Below, in pieces: positions 8,684 to 16,940 of a DNA stretch of 33,917 bases; positions within the stretch are counted from its first letter, which is position 1; every line of letters begins with the position of its first letter. This stretch comes from Candidatus Uhrbacteria bacterium. GTDB taxonomy: Bacteria; Patescibacteriota; Patescibacteriia; UBA9934; GWF2-40-263. The stretch covers positions 1 through 33,917 of the forward strand of contig JACPHX010000017.1 of assembly GCA_016188425.1 (NCBI GenBank), read 5' to 3'. The position numbers and the translations under genes are program-made. Under the pieces are notes generated by a model. That model worked only from the letters and a program-made list of their open reading frames with translations. It was not told the origin of the DNA and made no database searches.

Positions 8684-9904
8684 ATGCGCGCGCGCACTAT
8701 CGCCTCATCTACTGTCGCTACCCTGGCTGTCTGTTTGCTGACGGCTGTTTGGGTAGACCATGCCCCAACCACCCAGGCGCAGTCGGCGAATTTTGAAACC
8801 ATCCAGGATGCTCTAAAAGAAAAAAAGGCAAGCATCGATCAGCTCAACAGAAAAATAGGGGAATATAAAGAAAAAATCAGCGCAAAGGAAAAAGAGGTGT
8901 CCAGTCTCACGGGCGAGCTGGAATTGCTGGCCAACAGGATTGCCAAAAGCCAACTCGATTCGAAAGCAACCGAGGAAAAAATCGCCCTTGCGACAGAAGA
9001 AATCGGCTTGCTTACCGCGGAACAGGAAAGATTGGAAACCGAGCTTGCCAATAAAACGAGCGCGTTAGCCTCCATGCTCAAAACGCTACAAGTTGAGGAT
9101 CAAACCATGGATCTCCGGCTCATCTTCGGAAGCGAGTCTTTTTCAGAACTCTTCGATCATATCCAATACCTCGAGAGCATCAATAGCGATCTCGGTGCTT
9201 CCGTAAAAGATGTCCGATCCCTCCATGGCCAGGTTGAACTGGCACGAACGGAGGCAGAAAAGAAAAAGGGCTTGCTGGTGATTCTCAAACAGGAATTGGA
9301 ACAAACCCAGCATCAACTCGAACAGGAGATAGGCGCAAAAGAAAGTTTGATCGCACAGACGCAAAGCTCGGAAGCTCAATTTCACGAACTCCTTCTTTCC
9401 CTCAAGGAGGAACAATCTTTTACAACCCACGAACTTGGTCAACTGGAGATCAAGCTCGAACAGGCGATCGCCAAGAATGACGATGGGGGAGATGCCACGG
9501 TCATCACCTGGCCTGTCATAACCCAGAAAGGTATCTCCGCCTATTTCCACGACCCTACATACCCTTACAGGCACCTCTTCGAACATTCCGGCATCGACCT
9601 TCCTCTTGTCATGGGGACGCCGGTCAAGGCAGCCGCCCCAGGCATCGTCGTACGCGCACTGCAAGGCAACAGCTATGGCAACTATGTCATGATCGCGCAC
9701 ACCAACGGCATGCAAACCCTTTACGCTCATCTTTCAAAAATTGAGGTAAAACCAGAACAATTTGTTACAAGAGGGCAGCTCATCGGGAAGTCAGGAGGAG
9801 CAGCCGGCGCGCCTGGAGCCGGCCTTTCGACAGGCCCCCACTTGCATTTTGAAGTTAGAAAGGATGGAATTCCTGTAAACCCTCTTGATTATCTTAAACG
9901 GTAG
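8684..9904 (+). CDS. Secreted coiled-coil M23 peptidase (EnvC/NlpD-like murein hydrolase factor)
   Basis: This protein is predicted to cut peptidoglycan cross-bridges, or to activate an amidase, outside the membrane during growth or division. It has an N-terminal signal sequence (basic start, hydrophobic core, likely cleavage after TTQA near residue 33), then a long coiled coil (about 40-260) and a C-terminal LytM/M23 domain. The four zinc and catalytic residues are all present: H301 and D305 in HSGID, H349 in YAHLS, and H386/H388 in PHLHFE. The site is not degenerate as in EnvC, so it may be an active endopeptidase. Its own TATAAT box sits 8 bases before the ATG. The next gene starts 11 bases after its stop. 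Confidence 0.9.
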   Translation: MRARTIASSTVATLAVCLLTAVWVDHAPTTQAQSANFETIQDALKEKKASIDQLNRKIGEYKEKISAKEKEVSSLTGELELLANRIAKSQLDSKATEEKIALATEEIGLLTAEQERLETELANKTSALASMLKTLQVEDQTMDLRLIFGSESFSELFDHIQYLESINSDLGASVKDVRSLHGQVELARTEAEKKKGLLVILKQELEQTQHQLEQEIGAKESLIAQTQSSEAQFHELLLSLKEEQSFTTHELGQLEIKLEQAIAKNDDGGDATVITWPVITQKGISAYFHDPTYPYRHLFEHSGIDLPLVMGTPVKAAAPGIVVRALQGNSYGNYVMIAHTNGMQTLYAHLSKIEVKPEQFVTRGQLIGKSGGAAGAPGAGLSTGPHLHFEVRKDGIPVNPLDYLKR

Positions 9905-9915
9905 GGGAGACATGT

Positions 9916-10149
9916 ATGACCTTGCTGCTACTCATAAAAATTCTAGGAATCATCATGATGGGGCTTCCGATGATTGTTTTTCTTGTGGTGTCCGGATACG
10001 CCATTCTTGGTTCAGCAGAGGACGATGCGATGGTGAAAGGGCTGCTGTATCTGGGGCTTGCCATGTTCCTTATTGGGGCGCTCATTATCGGTCTCGTGTA
10101 TCTGACGGACTTCTTTCCGAAACTTATCGCTCTCCCAGGCCGAAGCTAG
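9916..10149 (+). CDS. Small two-helix membrane protein (77 aa)
   Basis: I do not recognise a family. The protein consists of two hydrophobic segments (about residues 3-31 and 43-66) joined by the acidic loop SAEDDAMVKG, with a short basic tail. A purine-rich GGGGAG about 6-7 bases before the ATG at 9916 overlaps the end of the M23 gene and can act as its ribosome binding site. It is probably co-transcribed with the murein hydrolase gene, which suggests an envelope role, but nothing more specific can be said. Confidence 0.6.
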   Translation: MTLLLLIKILGIIMMGLPMIVFLVVSGYAILGSAEDDAMVKGLLYLGLAMFLIGALIIGLVYLTDFFPKLIALPGRS

Positions 10150-10163
10150 AAGCCCTATTTAAT

Positions 10164-10191
10164 GTGTCGCACAATATATCTTATGCGACAC
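10164..10191. terminator. Inverted repeat, possible terminator between convergent genes
   Basis: A perfect 8-bp stem (GTGTCGCA at 10164-10171 with TGCGACAC at 10184-10191) surrounds a 12-base AT-rich loop, shortly after the stop at 10149. The following sequence is only weakly T-rich, so termination is a guess. The remaining stretch to 10286 is AT-rich and holds no gene that I can see. Confidence 0.4.
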
Positions 10192-10286
10192 TCTAGGATC
10201 GTTTCTCCAAAAATATTGATACTGTTTACACCTCTCTATAGTCTGCAAGTTCTGTTTGTAACAAAAGAAAACCTAGCTTTTTTTTC

Positions 10287-10706
10287 TTATCGAGATTGCC
10301 TACCAAAGAACCGAGAAAACACAGGGGCACCTACCACCGCAACCGTTCCTCCGAGCAGATCAAAAAACAAATCAGCCATGGTATCACCTAGCGATGCTTG
10401 GGCATGTGCCGCTTTTAAATCCTTTGATAGTAGGTCCAAGACAAATTCATGGAACTCCCACAACACCCCAATCAGGGCAACGAACCCGATGACAAATATT
10501 GCTGACATCCACCACGGAGTACTTCCCCGCAATGTTCTGCTCCCCGAAGCCCGCAACGCCAAGGCTATGAGCCCCATCGCCAGGCCCCCAGAAAAGTGCA
10601 TATAAACATCGAAAGTGGGAATAGATCCATACCAATCGAGCCCAAGCGCGAATCCATGGATCACCATGATGAGAAGGCTCAGATACAACCCAGGGCGATA
10701 CGACAT
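10287..10706 (-). CDS. Integral membrane protein, YjdF/DUF2238-like
   Basis: This is a 139-residue protein with about four hydrophobic segments. Conserved-looking polar positions sit within the helices: DVYMHFSGG, GVLWEFHEF and LGDTMADLFFDLLGG. The D..H..GG and DTxxDLxxDxxGG patterns resemble the YjdF/DUF2238 membrane family, whose function is unknown. I use the ATG at 10706, 8 bases after the pgi stop, rather than the in-frame TTG at 10721. It is the last gene of the greA-to-pgi operon. No clear terminator follows on its strand. Confidence 0.65.
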   Translation of the reverse strand: MSYRPGLYLSLLIMVIHGFALGLDWYGSIPTFDVYMHFSGGLAMGLIALALRASGSRTLRGSTPWWMSAIFVIGFVALIGVLWEFHEFVLDLLSKDLKAAHAQASLGDTMADLFFDLLGGTVAVVGAPVFSRFFGRQSR

Positions 10707-10714
10707 AAAAACAA

Positions 10715-11974
10715 TCAACAAGTAAGGAGTCTTTTAGCCGTGGCACGTTTGGCCGCTTCAACGCCTGGTTGGTCGAATGGGTCCACGCCCAGCATGTACC
10801 CCAGAAGCACCACGGACACCTCATAAAAGAAGCAGAGACTGCCCAGATGAAATGCATTGAGGGTTGGGATCGTAATGGTCAGAGTCGGACATCCCGCGTC
10901 ATGTAATGCCTCTGCCACGCCCAGACGCTCGGCCTTCATGATGGTGGAAAGCTTCGTGCCCGCAAGGCCGTCCAAGGGCATGTTTTTCCACGCAAAAGCA
11001 AGGCGCATATCCTTTTCCCACCGATCGATTTCTATGAAAGTTATCACTTTATCCTGCGGGCCATCCTGATACAGCTGGAGTTGGGAATGTTGGTCTACGG
11101 GACCTGTTCCTGCAATAGGCGTGGGGCCTATCCGTTTGCCTCGGACGGTTTTTCCAAGCGATTCTGCCCAAAGCTGTCGATACCAGACCGCAAACGCATC
11201 AAGCCGCGCGGCATAGGGCATGCACACGTGGATGCTGCCTCCACGCTCAATGGCGGCATACATCGCGGCGGCATATTGGGCAGGCAAGGAATATGTTGTT
11301 TTGGTGAGAACATCATCCATCATCGCTTTTGCCCCCGAAAGAAGACCGCGGATATCTATACCCGCAAGCGCGGCTGGATAAAGGCTGGAGAGCGCAAGGG
11401 CGGAAAAACGCCCTCCAATGCTCGGTGGAAACGGCAAGATGCGAAATCCTTCCTCTTTTGCTAAACAGAAGAGCTTACTTTTTTCTTGTTCTTCGGTCGT
11501 GACTACAACACGTTCCTTTGCCCGTTTCCCGAGTGTTTTCTTCATCGAAGGCCAAATGGCGAGAAGGAGAGAAATTGGCTCTAGTGTGTTTCCAGATTTT
11601 GAGACCACATTTACCAACGTGCGACGCCAGTCCAGACGCGATAATATCTCCGAGACCGAATCTGGATCTGGAGCAGACAAAAAATGCAACCGTTTTCCTG
11701 CCCCCGTTTTTTGAAGCGCCTGGCAGAGCATACGAACCCCAAGATCTGAGCCACCAATGCCAATAAGCAACACGTCTGTGATATCCTTGGGTGTTTCTTT
11801 TGCCCAATGTTGCGCAAGGGCACAGGAAGAGCGGTCTGCTGGCAGCTCAAAGAACCCGAGCCGATTCTCTTGATAATCGATGCGAAAACGCTCAACAGAT
11901 CTCTCCAATGCGCGAGAAACTTTCTCTGATGTTTTTCCTTTATTTAATTCGATGTCGAGTGTAAAAAGACGCAT
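10715..11974 (-). CDS. pgi: Glucose-6-phosphate isomerase
   Basis: This enzyme interconverts glucose-6-phosphate and fructose-6-phosphate in central carbon metabolism. The 419-residue protein is the short form common in small genomes. Visible motifs are GIGGSDLG (sugar-phosphate SIS fold), SKSGNTLEP (phosphate-binding serines and threonine), GGRFSALALSSLYP, and GPVDQHSQLQLYQDGP, which matches the family's second signature region. I use MRLFTLDIELN at 11974 as start; further upstream codons would overlap ftsQ. It starts 19 bases after the ftsQ stop in a cell-wall and division operon, where fructose-6-phosphate supply for amino-sugar synthesis would make sense. Confidence 0.93.
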   Translation of the reverse strand: MRLFTLDIELNKGKTSEKVSRALERSVERFRIDYQENRLGFFELPADRSSCALAQHWAKETPKDITDVLLIGIGGSDLGVRMLCQALQKTGAGKRLHFLSAPDPDSVSEILSRLDWRRTLVNVVSKSGNTLEPISLLLAIWPSMKKTLGKRAKERVVVTTEEQEKSKLFCLAKEEGFRILPFPPSIGGRFSALALSSLYPAALAGIDIRGLLSGAKAMMDDVLTKTTYSLPAQYAAAMYAAIERGGSIHVCMPYAARLDAFAVWYRQLWAESLGKTVRGKRIGPTPIAGTGPVDQHSQLQLYQDGPQDKVITFIEIDRWEKDMRLAFAWKNMPLDGLAGTKLSTIMKAERLGVAEALHDAGCPTLTITIPTLNAFHLGSLCFFYEVSVVLLGYMLGVDPFDQPGVEAAKRATAKRLLTC

Positions 11975-11993
11975 AACAAAATTCAGACACTGC

Positions 11994-12830
11994 TCACTTA
12001 TAATACACCCGATCTCCAAAACGCACATCAATATAGCTTAGTTTTGAGGGGTCTGTTATTTCATGCGTATATACCGTCTGCAAAAGCCGTAACTGCTTTT
12101 GAATATCGTCCGTTGGGGTAAAAAACAATTCGTATCCGTCAACGGTTGAAACTCGCATAAGACTGCCTGTCACCCTATCGATGATTGTTGAGGTTGTCTG
12201 TATTCCTAATAATTGACACATCTCTTCAATGGATTTCCGCGCCATAATCTCTTCTGGTTTCAACACGGCCGATCCGACCTGTACAGAGACATTATTCGCA
12301 TCGATAAACAATGGGGATCCCCCCCCGCCTTCCTCCGCCTCCCCTTCCCTCTCCTCTCGTATCACTATTCCGTCCCCATCCACGTCAAAAATCACCCCAG
12401 CGCTTTGCCATCGATATGCTTTGTGTCGTTCAGAGATCCGAATGGTCAGTCGATGGTCTTCTCGCTCAATGAGAAGACCCCGAACGGAAAAAACGTCCTT
12501 TAGGGCAGATGCAAGTTTTGTTTGTGAAAATAACCAATAATTTCGTTGTGGAAAAACCAACAAAAACCTTGAATCTAAATAGTGTTCAACTTTCTCCTGC
12601 AACAAATCTTGAGGAATTTCTTCTACTCCTTCATAAAGAACCTCGGAGATTTGAAATGTTGGATGTGAGAGGAACACGCCCATTCCCGCAAGAAGGAACA
12701 AAAAAAACATGGCCGCCGTGGGAACAAGAGGGAATCCTTTTTTCTTTTTTGAACGAAAGTAAGGATTGCGCGTACGTATTCGTTCGCGAGAGACGCGTAC
12801 GCGACGTTTGGAAAACCAAAACCGAACCAT
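11994..12830 (-). CDS. ftsQ: Cell division protein FtsQ (POTRA domain)
   Basis: FtsQ is a single-pass membrane protein that scaffolds the divisome through FtsB and FtsL. The 278-residue product has a strongly basic cytoplasmic N-terminus (1-35), one membrane helix (about 37-55), a POTRA domain starting at FQISEVLYEGVEEIP, then the FtsQ beta domain. The segment REEREGEAEEGGGG (near residue 160) is a low-complexity insertion encoded by a purine-rich stretch (C-rich on the plus strand at 12319-12359). It follows alr with one base between, as murC/ddl/alr-ftsQ arrangements do in many bacteria. Identification rests on topology, POTRA pattern and context. Confidence 0.85.
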   Translation of the reverse strand: MVRFWFSKRRVRVSRERIRTRNPYFRSKKKKGFPLVPTAAMFFLFLLAGMGVFLSHPTFQISEVLYEGVEEIPQDLLQEKVEHYLDSRFLLVFPQRNYWLFSQTKLASALKDVFSVRGLLIEREDHRLTIRISERHKAYRWQSAGVIFDVDGDGIVIREEREGEAEEGGGGSPLFIDANNVSVQVGSAVLKPEEIMARKSIEEMCQLLGIQTTSTIIDRVTGSLMRVSTVDGYELFFTPTDDIQKQLRLLQTVYTHEITDPSKLSYIDVRFGDRVYYK

Positions 12831-12831
12831 A

Positions 12832-13968
12832 TTATCGAATGAGGCGCGGAATGGAAGGATTTATCGTAGAAACCACCTCGTATTCAATCGTTCCCAGCCA
12901 TTTCGCAAGTTCGCGTGCGCCAAGCAAATGCGGCCCCCCTTTCCCAAGCAGGGTTACTTCGCTCCCGACCTCCACCTGGGGGACATGGCTCATATCAACC
13001 ATCATAAGGTTCATGCAAACGGACCCGAGTATCTTACACCGTGTCCCTTGGATAAGGACATGGCCGACGCGAGACAAACTGCGACGGTATCCATCCGCAT
13101 ATCCCACCGGCAAAATCCCAATCCGGGAACGCCTCGTCACGATCTCGGTTCTCCCGTAGCCAACCGGGGTTCCTGGTGGAACGGTTTTCATTTGAATAAT
13201 ACGCGTTTTCCATGAAAGAACTGGAGTAAGCTCACATGGGATTGAATGTTTCCGTGTGGCGTCTTCGACCGATTCGCTTGGCCACAAACCATAGAGCGCA
13301 AGCCCGACTCGCACCAGCGTGGCATGGGTAGGAGGATACAGGATCGTCGCCGCGCTATTGGCCGCATGAATAAGCGGCGGATCAAACCCGCGCTCGCGTA
13401 GGGCAGCCAAGGCCTCCTCAAAGCGTTCCAATTGCAAAGTGCAATAATCCGAATGGGTTGGATCGTCTGCATCCGCAAAATGCGTCATGAGCCCCGCGAC
13501 CTCAAGATGCGAGAAACGATGCATCTGACCCAAGAAATCCTGAACATCCGTCGGGAGAAACCCAAGCCGGCTCATCCCCGTGTCGATCTTCAAATGAATC
13601 GAAACTTTTTTCTTTTTTTCTTGGGCGATTCGTTCAATTTCAAAACAAGACCCTCCATCAAAAATGACCAAATGTATCCCTTTTTGGATCGCCTCCGGAA
13701 TGGCCTCGTTCGGGGTGTGACCGGTGTGCATGATGAGGATGTCGGGGTGCTGATTTCGCAAAAAAAAGGCGTCTTCCAATTGATCGACATAAAATGCGTC
13801 AACGCCCGCCGCCCTCAATACCTGGACGGTTTCCTTGAGCCCGTGCCCATACGCATTCGCTTTCACCACGGCAGCCAGACGAACGCCCGGCCCGATCAGA
13901 GACGACATGGTGCGCACATTGGCATGCAACGCCTGTTCGTTAATTTCAACCCAGGTTCTGTACCCCAC
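12832..13968 (-). CDS. alr: Alanine racemase
   Basis: This PLP enzyme converts L-alanine to D-alanine for the peptidoglycan stem peptide. The 378-residue protein has the PLP-lysine motif VVKANAYGHG (K36), IHLKIDTGMSRLG, the HFADAD segment, and the C-terminal VGYGRTE that supplies the second catalytic base (tyrosine). The start is a GTG at 13968 (residues GYRTWVEIN), overlapping the end of the upstream fusion gene by 23 bases. No ATG fits better, because WVEIN is the usual beginning of the family. It lies in the greA-to-pgi operon immediately before ftsQ. Confidence 0.96.
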   Translation of the reverse strand: MGYRTWVEINEQALHANVRTMSSLIGPGVRLAAVVKANAYGHGLKETVQVLRAAGVDAFYVDQLEDAFFLRNQHPDILIMHTGHTPNEAIPEAIQKGIHLVIFDGGSCFEIERIAQEKKKKVSIHLKIDTGMSRLGFLPTDVQDFLGQMHRFSHLEVAGLMTHFADADDPTHSDYCTLQLERFEEALAALRERGFDPPLIHAANSAATILYPPTHATLVRVGLALYGLWPSESVEDATRKHSIPCELTPVLSWKTRIIQMKTVPPGTPVGYGRTEIVTRRSRIGILPVGYADGYRRSLSRVGHVLIQGTRCKILGSVCMNLMMVDMSHVPQVEVGSEVTLLGKGGPHLLGARELAKWLGTIEYEVVSTINPSIPRLIR

Positions 13969-14737
13969 AGCAGTTCAAATATAGTTTACGAACGATCGCT
14001 TTATTCGGTGGAAGCATCGGTAATTTCAATAATTCATTTTTTGGAAACCACCGGCCATCCGCCGCCGTATCCGTTTCCATGCACACCCCCTTCCCCGCTG
14101 TGTTTCCGGCATACGCATATATTCTGGTGAGACGGTTTCCCTCCGGCAAAACCATCGAAAACTCATGCATGCCAAGAAACCGTTGGCCCAATGGATCCAG
14201 AGCGGTCTCCTCCGTCAATTCGCGGGCAGCGGCCAGAGCTGGATCTTCCTGTTTCGCGATCTTTCCTCCTGGGAATTCCCAAAAAGCATTCCACTCTGGC
14301 CGAGGATCTTTCCGCCGCTGGAGAAAAACCCATCCATCGCGTTCTGGAATAAATAGGGCGACAGAAACGAGCTCTGTCGTCAGACGAACCAGACGAAAGG
14401 AATGATGCGCGCGCGCAAGGAACCGTTGAAGGTCATCCCAAAGTCCTTGCTGATCGTACCCTACCACAATCGTGCGTATCCGCTGCGTGGAGAGTATCCC
14501 ATAGGCACCTAACGCTTCGTCACTCAAAACGGCCCTGCGGACTCCTGGTTGCGCTGAAACAACCCCCAGGCGCACCTGCTGGCTCTCTGTCGGCTCTTTC
14601 TTTTTCAGCGTCCGCACATGATCGTCTAATGCGACGCTTACAACCAGCTCTCCCCCGCCCTCTTTGATTGCCTGATCTAAAAAAAACCGATGGCCTTCAT
14701 GAAAACGGTCGAAGGTGCCAAATATCAACGTGAACAT
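13946..14737 (-). CDS. Bifunctional nucleotidyltransferase-Nudix hydrolase fusion
   Basis: Two enzymes are joined in one 263-residue chain. Residues 1-115 form a cytidylyl/adenylyltransferase-like fold with GTFDRFHEGH (H13, H16), a T-x(3)-R region and IVVGYDQ, closest to the TagD/RibL/PPAT-like group. Residues 122-263 form a Nudix domain with a complete box at 158-180 (G-x5-E-x7-REL-x-EE), so hydrolysis of a nucleoside diphosphate derivative is likely. Fusions of this layout exist for NMN adenylyltransferase, but the motifs here look more like the GTFDxxHxGH cytidylyltransferase class. The substrate is unknown. The ATG at 14737 follows GAGGG by 7 bases and lies 11 bases after lysS; the 3' end overlaps alr. 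Confidence 0.85.
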   Translation of the reverse strand: MFTLIFGTFDRFHEGHRFFLDQAIKEGGGELVVSVALDDHVRTLKKKEPTESQQVRLGVVSAQPGVRRAVLSDEALGAYGILSTQRIRTIVVGYDQQGLWDDLQRFLARAHHSFRLVRLTTELVSVALFIPERDGWVFLQRRKDPRPEWNAFWEFPGGKIAKQEDPALAAARELTEETALDPLGQRFLGMHEFSMVLPEGNRLTRIYAYAGNTAGKGVCMETDTAADGRWFPKNELLKLPMLPPNKAIVRKLYLNCCGVQNLG

Positions 14738-14748
14738 ACGACACCCTC

Positions 14749-16326
14749 TCAATTCCTAAGGGTTGGAAACAAAATGACTTCTTTGAGGTTCGAGGCGTCG
14801 ACGAGGGTGGCGGTAAGCCGGTCTATCCCTATGCCAAAGCCCGCGGTTGGCGGCATGCCATGCTTGAGAGCTGTCACAAAATCCGCATCCCCGAATTGGG
14901 CCTCCTTATCCCCCGCCGACCGGGCTGCTTCTTGCTCGGCAAACCGTTCTTCTTGGTTCAGAGGGTCATTGAGCTCGCTGAAGGCCTTTACATTCTCAAC
15001 CCCCCCGCCGTAAACCAATTGAAACATTTCCACCAAGGAGGGATCTTCCGGTTTTCGTTTGGCAAGGGGGGAAAGCTCGGTTGGATAATCCATCAAAAAG
15101 ACCGGCTGTATGAGTTTTGGACGCACCAAATGCTTGTAAATACGATCGATGATCGTTGCCTTCCCATCGGTTTTCTCGACGGGTACTCTCCGTTTGGCCG
15201 CCACGAACGCCGCTTCATCCCGCGTCCCCAAGGTGGACAATTCAATATCCGCATAATCGCGCAGCGCTTGGGCGTAGGTGAGCCGTTCAATAGGTTTGGC
15301 AAAATCCATCACATGGCCTTGGAAGGGCACGGCGGCAGGGTCTGATCCAACCTCTTTGATGATTTTGAGAAGCATTGCCTCGACAAAATCCATGAGCTGG
15401 CGATAATCCATGTAGGCCGCATAGGCCTCAACCTGGGTGAACTCGGGATTATGCGAATGGTCGATCCCTTCATTGCGGAAACAACGTGAAACTTCATAGA
15501 CACGCTCAAAGCCGCCCACGACGCAGCGTTTCAGAAAGAGCTCCGGGGCAACGCGCAGATACATGTCCTGGTTGAGCGCGTTGTGGTGTGTTTTGAACGG
15601 CTCGGCGTTTGCTCCTCCTGGGACGGCTTGTAGCACCGGCGTCTCTACCTCCAGAAATCCGGCCTGATCCAGAAAGGAGCGCATGGTGGAGAGAATGCGT
15701 GCGCGCACGCGAAAAATATTGCGGACGGGCGGATTCACCATCAAGTCCAGATACCGCTGGCGGTATCGTGTTTCCGTGTCGCTCAACCCATGCCATTTTT
15801 CCGGCATAGGAAGCAAACTTTTCGTGAGGATCCGTCCTATGCTGACATCGAGGGTCTTCTCGCCTTTCTTGGTAAGGAAGAGGGTTCCGGAAAATTCCAA
15901 AAAATCCCCCATGTCGGTAGTGGCATGGAAAAAATCATAGCGATCCTGGCCCACGGTATCGCGTTTGAGCGCGCATTGAATGGAGCCAGAACCATCTTCG
16001 ATCTGGAGGAACGTTAATCCCCCGTGTTTGCGCAGCGTACGCACGCGCCCAACGACAGTGACGACCCTACCTGCCGCGGAAAGTTCGTCGAAACGCGAAA
16101 GCAGCTCTGTGGTCTGATGCGTCCGTTGTGTGGTGGCTGGGTAGGGATCTACTCCTGTCGCCTGAAGGGTCTGGAGGCGGAGTCGGCGGACGGCTTCTTC
16201 GGGAAGCATAGGGAGGTGGGAGGTCGACGAGACTGAACGAATTTCGAAAGAAGAATTTTTTACCTTCGGCCTATCTTCCGTCGCACATGCGGCCAAGGCG
16301 GACGCGTCAGTTTCGACCTTTGCCAT
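14749..16326 (-). CDS. lysS: Lysyl-tRNA synthetase (class II)
   Basis: This enzyme charges tRNA(Lys). The 525-residue protein has an OB-fold anticodon-binding domain (about 75-190, VGRVRTLRKHGGLTFLQI) and a class II catalytic core. Motif 1 lies around FLEVETPVL, motif 2 is VYEVSRCFRNEG, and motif 3 is GFGIGIDRLTATL. The ATG at 16326 directly follows the greA stop (TAAATG), giving an unusual 39-residue N-terminal extension before MLPEEAVRRLR. The internal ATG at 16209 is an alternative start nearer the family norm. It lies in the greA-to-pgi operon. Confidence 0.96.
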   Translation of the reverse strand: MAKVETDASALAACATEDRPKVKNSSFEIRSVSSTSHLPMLPEEAVRRLRLQTLQATGVDPYPATTQRTHQTTELLSRFDELSAAGRVVTVVGRVRTLRKHGGLTFLQIEDGSGSIQCALKRDTVGQDRYDFFHATTDMGDFLEFSGTLFLTKKGEKTLDVSIGRILTKSLLPMPEKWHGLSDTETRYRQRYLDLMVNPPVRNIFRVRARILSTMRSFLDQAGFLEVETPVLQAVPGGANAEPFKTHHNALNQDMYLRVAPELFLKRCVVGGFERVYEVSRCFRNEGIDHSHNPEFTQVEAYAAYMDYRQLMDFVEAMLLKIIKEVGSDPAAVPFQGHVMDFAKPIERLTYAQALRDYADIELSTLGTRDEAAFVAAKRRVPVEKTDGKATIIDRIYKHLVRPKLIQPVFLMDYPTELSPLAKRKPEDPSLVEMFQLVYGGGVENVKAFSELNDPLNQEERFAEQEAARSAGDKEAQFGDADFVTALKHGMPPTAGFGIGIDRLTATLVDASNLKEVILFPTLRN

Positions 16327-16782
16327 TTATTTTATCTCAATGATTTTATACTCCACCTTTCCAGAGGGAACGGCAATAGCGACGACGTCCCCGACGGATT
16401 TTCCAAGGAAAGCCGTCCCCAAGGCGGATTCATTGCTTATCTTCCCTTCCAAAGGGTTTGCCTCGGTTGATCCGACTAAACTGAATTGTTTTTTTCCGGC
16501 AGGTGATTGCGCAACGAAAGTTGTGCCAAGATGAATATCGCTTCCGCCAGAGCGATCCTTCACGACGACGGCGTTTTTCACCATTTCCTCTAAATTCGCG
16601 ATCCGAACTTCATTGCTCCCCTGGTCATCCTTTGCCTCGCCATACTCAAAATTCTCGGACAGGTCGCCCATATCCTTGGCGGTACTGATCCGCTCCGCGA
16701 TTTCGCGGCGTATCCTTGTTTTACGGTCTTCAAGCTCTTGTTCTAATGCTTTCAATCCCTCGGCTGACAGGTATATTGACAT
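16327..16782 (-). CDS. greA: Transcription elongation factor GreA
   Basis: GreA enters the secondary channel of RNA polymerase and triggers cleavage of backtracked RNA. The 151-residue protein has the N-terminal coiled coil with the acidic tip (MGDLSENFEYGEAKDDQ) and the C-terminal FKBP-like domain (about 78-151), ending in VEYKIIEIK. The start is the ATG at 16782 (MSIYLSAEGL). It is the first gene of the minus-strand operon that continues with lysS without any gap. A good promoter lies about 60 bases upstream, and the leader holds a small hairpin at 16809-16822. Confidence 0.95.
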   Translation of the reverse strand: MSIYLSAEGLKALEQELEDRKTRIRREIAERISTAKDMGDLSENFEYGEAKDDQGSNEVRIANLEEMVKNAVVVKDRSGGSDIHLGTTFVAQSPAGKKQFSLVGSTEANPLEGKISNESALGTAFLGKSVGDVVAIAVPSGKVEYKIIEIK

Positions 16783-16840
16783 ACGCTTGTGCTTGATTGA
16801 AAACCACCCGTGCGTTGGCACGAGCGGTTCGATTTGTTCC

Positions 16841-16869
16841 ATTGTCCAGGAGCAGAAATGAAATGTCAA
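16841..16869 (-). promoter_or_regulatory. Sigma70-type promoter of the greA operon
   Basis: On the minus strand, TTGACA (16869-16864) is followed after exactly 17 bases by GACAAT (16846-16841). The predicted start near 16834 gives a leader of about 52 bases. The -35 is one arm of a palindrome (TGTCAA 16864-16869, TTGACA 16876-16881), which could be an operator. Confidence 0.7.
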
Positions 16870-16910
16870 ATCTGATTGACAAAGGGGCAAACAAAGGAAA
16901 GACCGTGTCG

Positions 16911-16940
16911 TGAAAAAATAACAAACTGATCATTCTTTGT
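16911..16940 (-). terminator. Probable rho-independent terminator of the yibE/F-like gene
   Basis: On the minus strand, ACAAA (from the last codons) pairs with TTTGT around a loop that includes TGATCA, and is followed by TATTTTTT. The stem is short and AT-rich, so it is weak. It overlaps the stop codon. Confidence 0.5.

Noticed and set aside
10192..10286. Small RNA or gene in the AT-rich gap between convergent genes
   Set aside because: I found no open frame, promoter or stable fold that could be supported.
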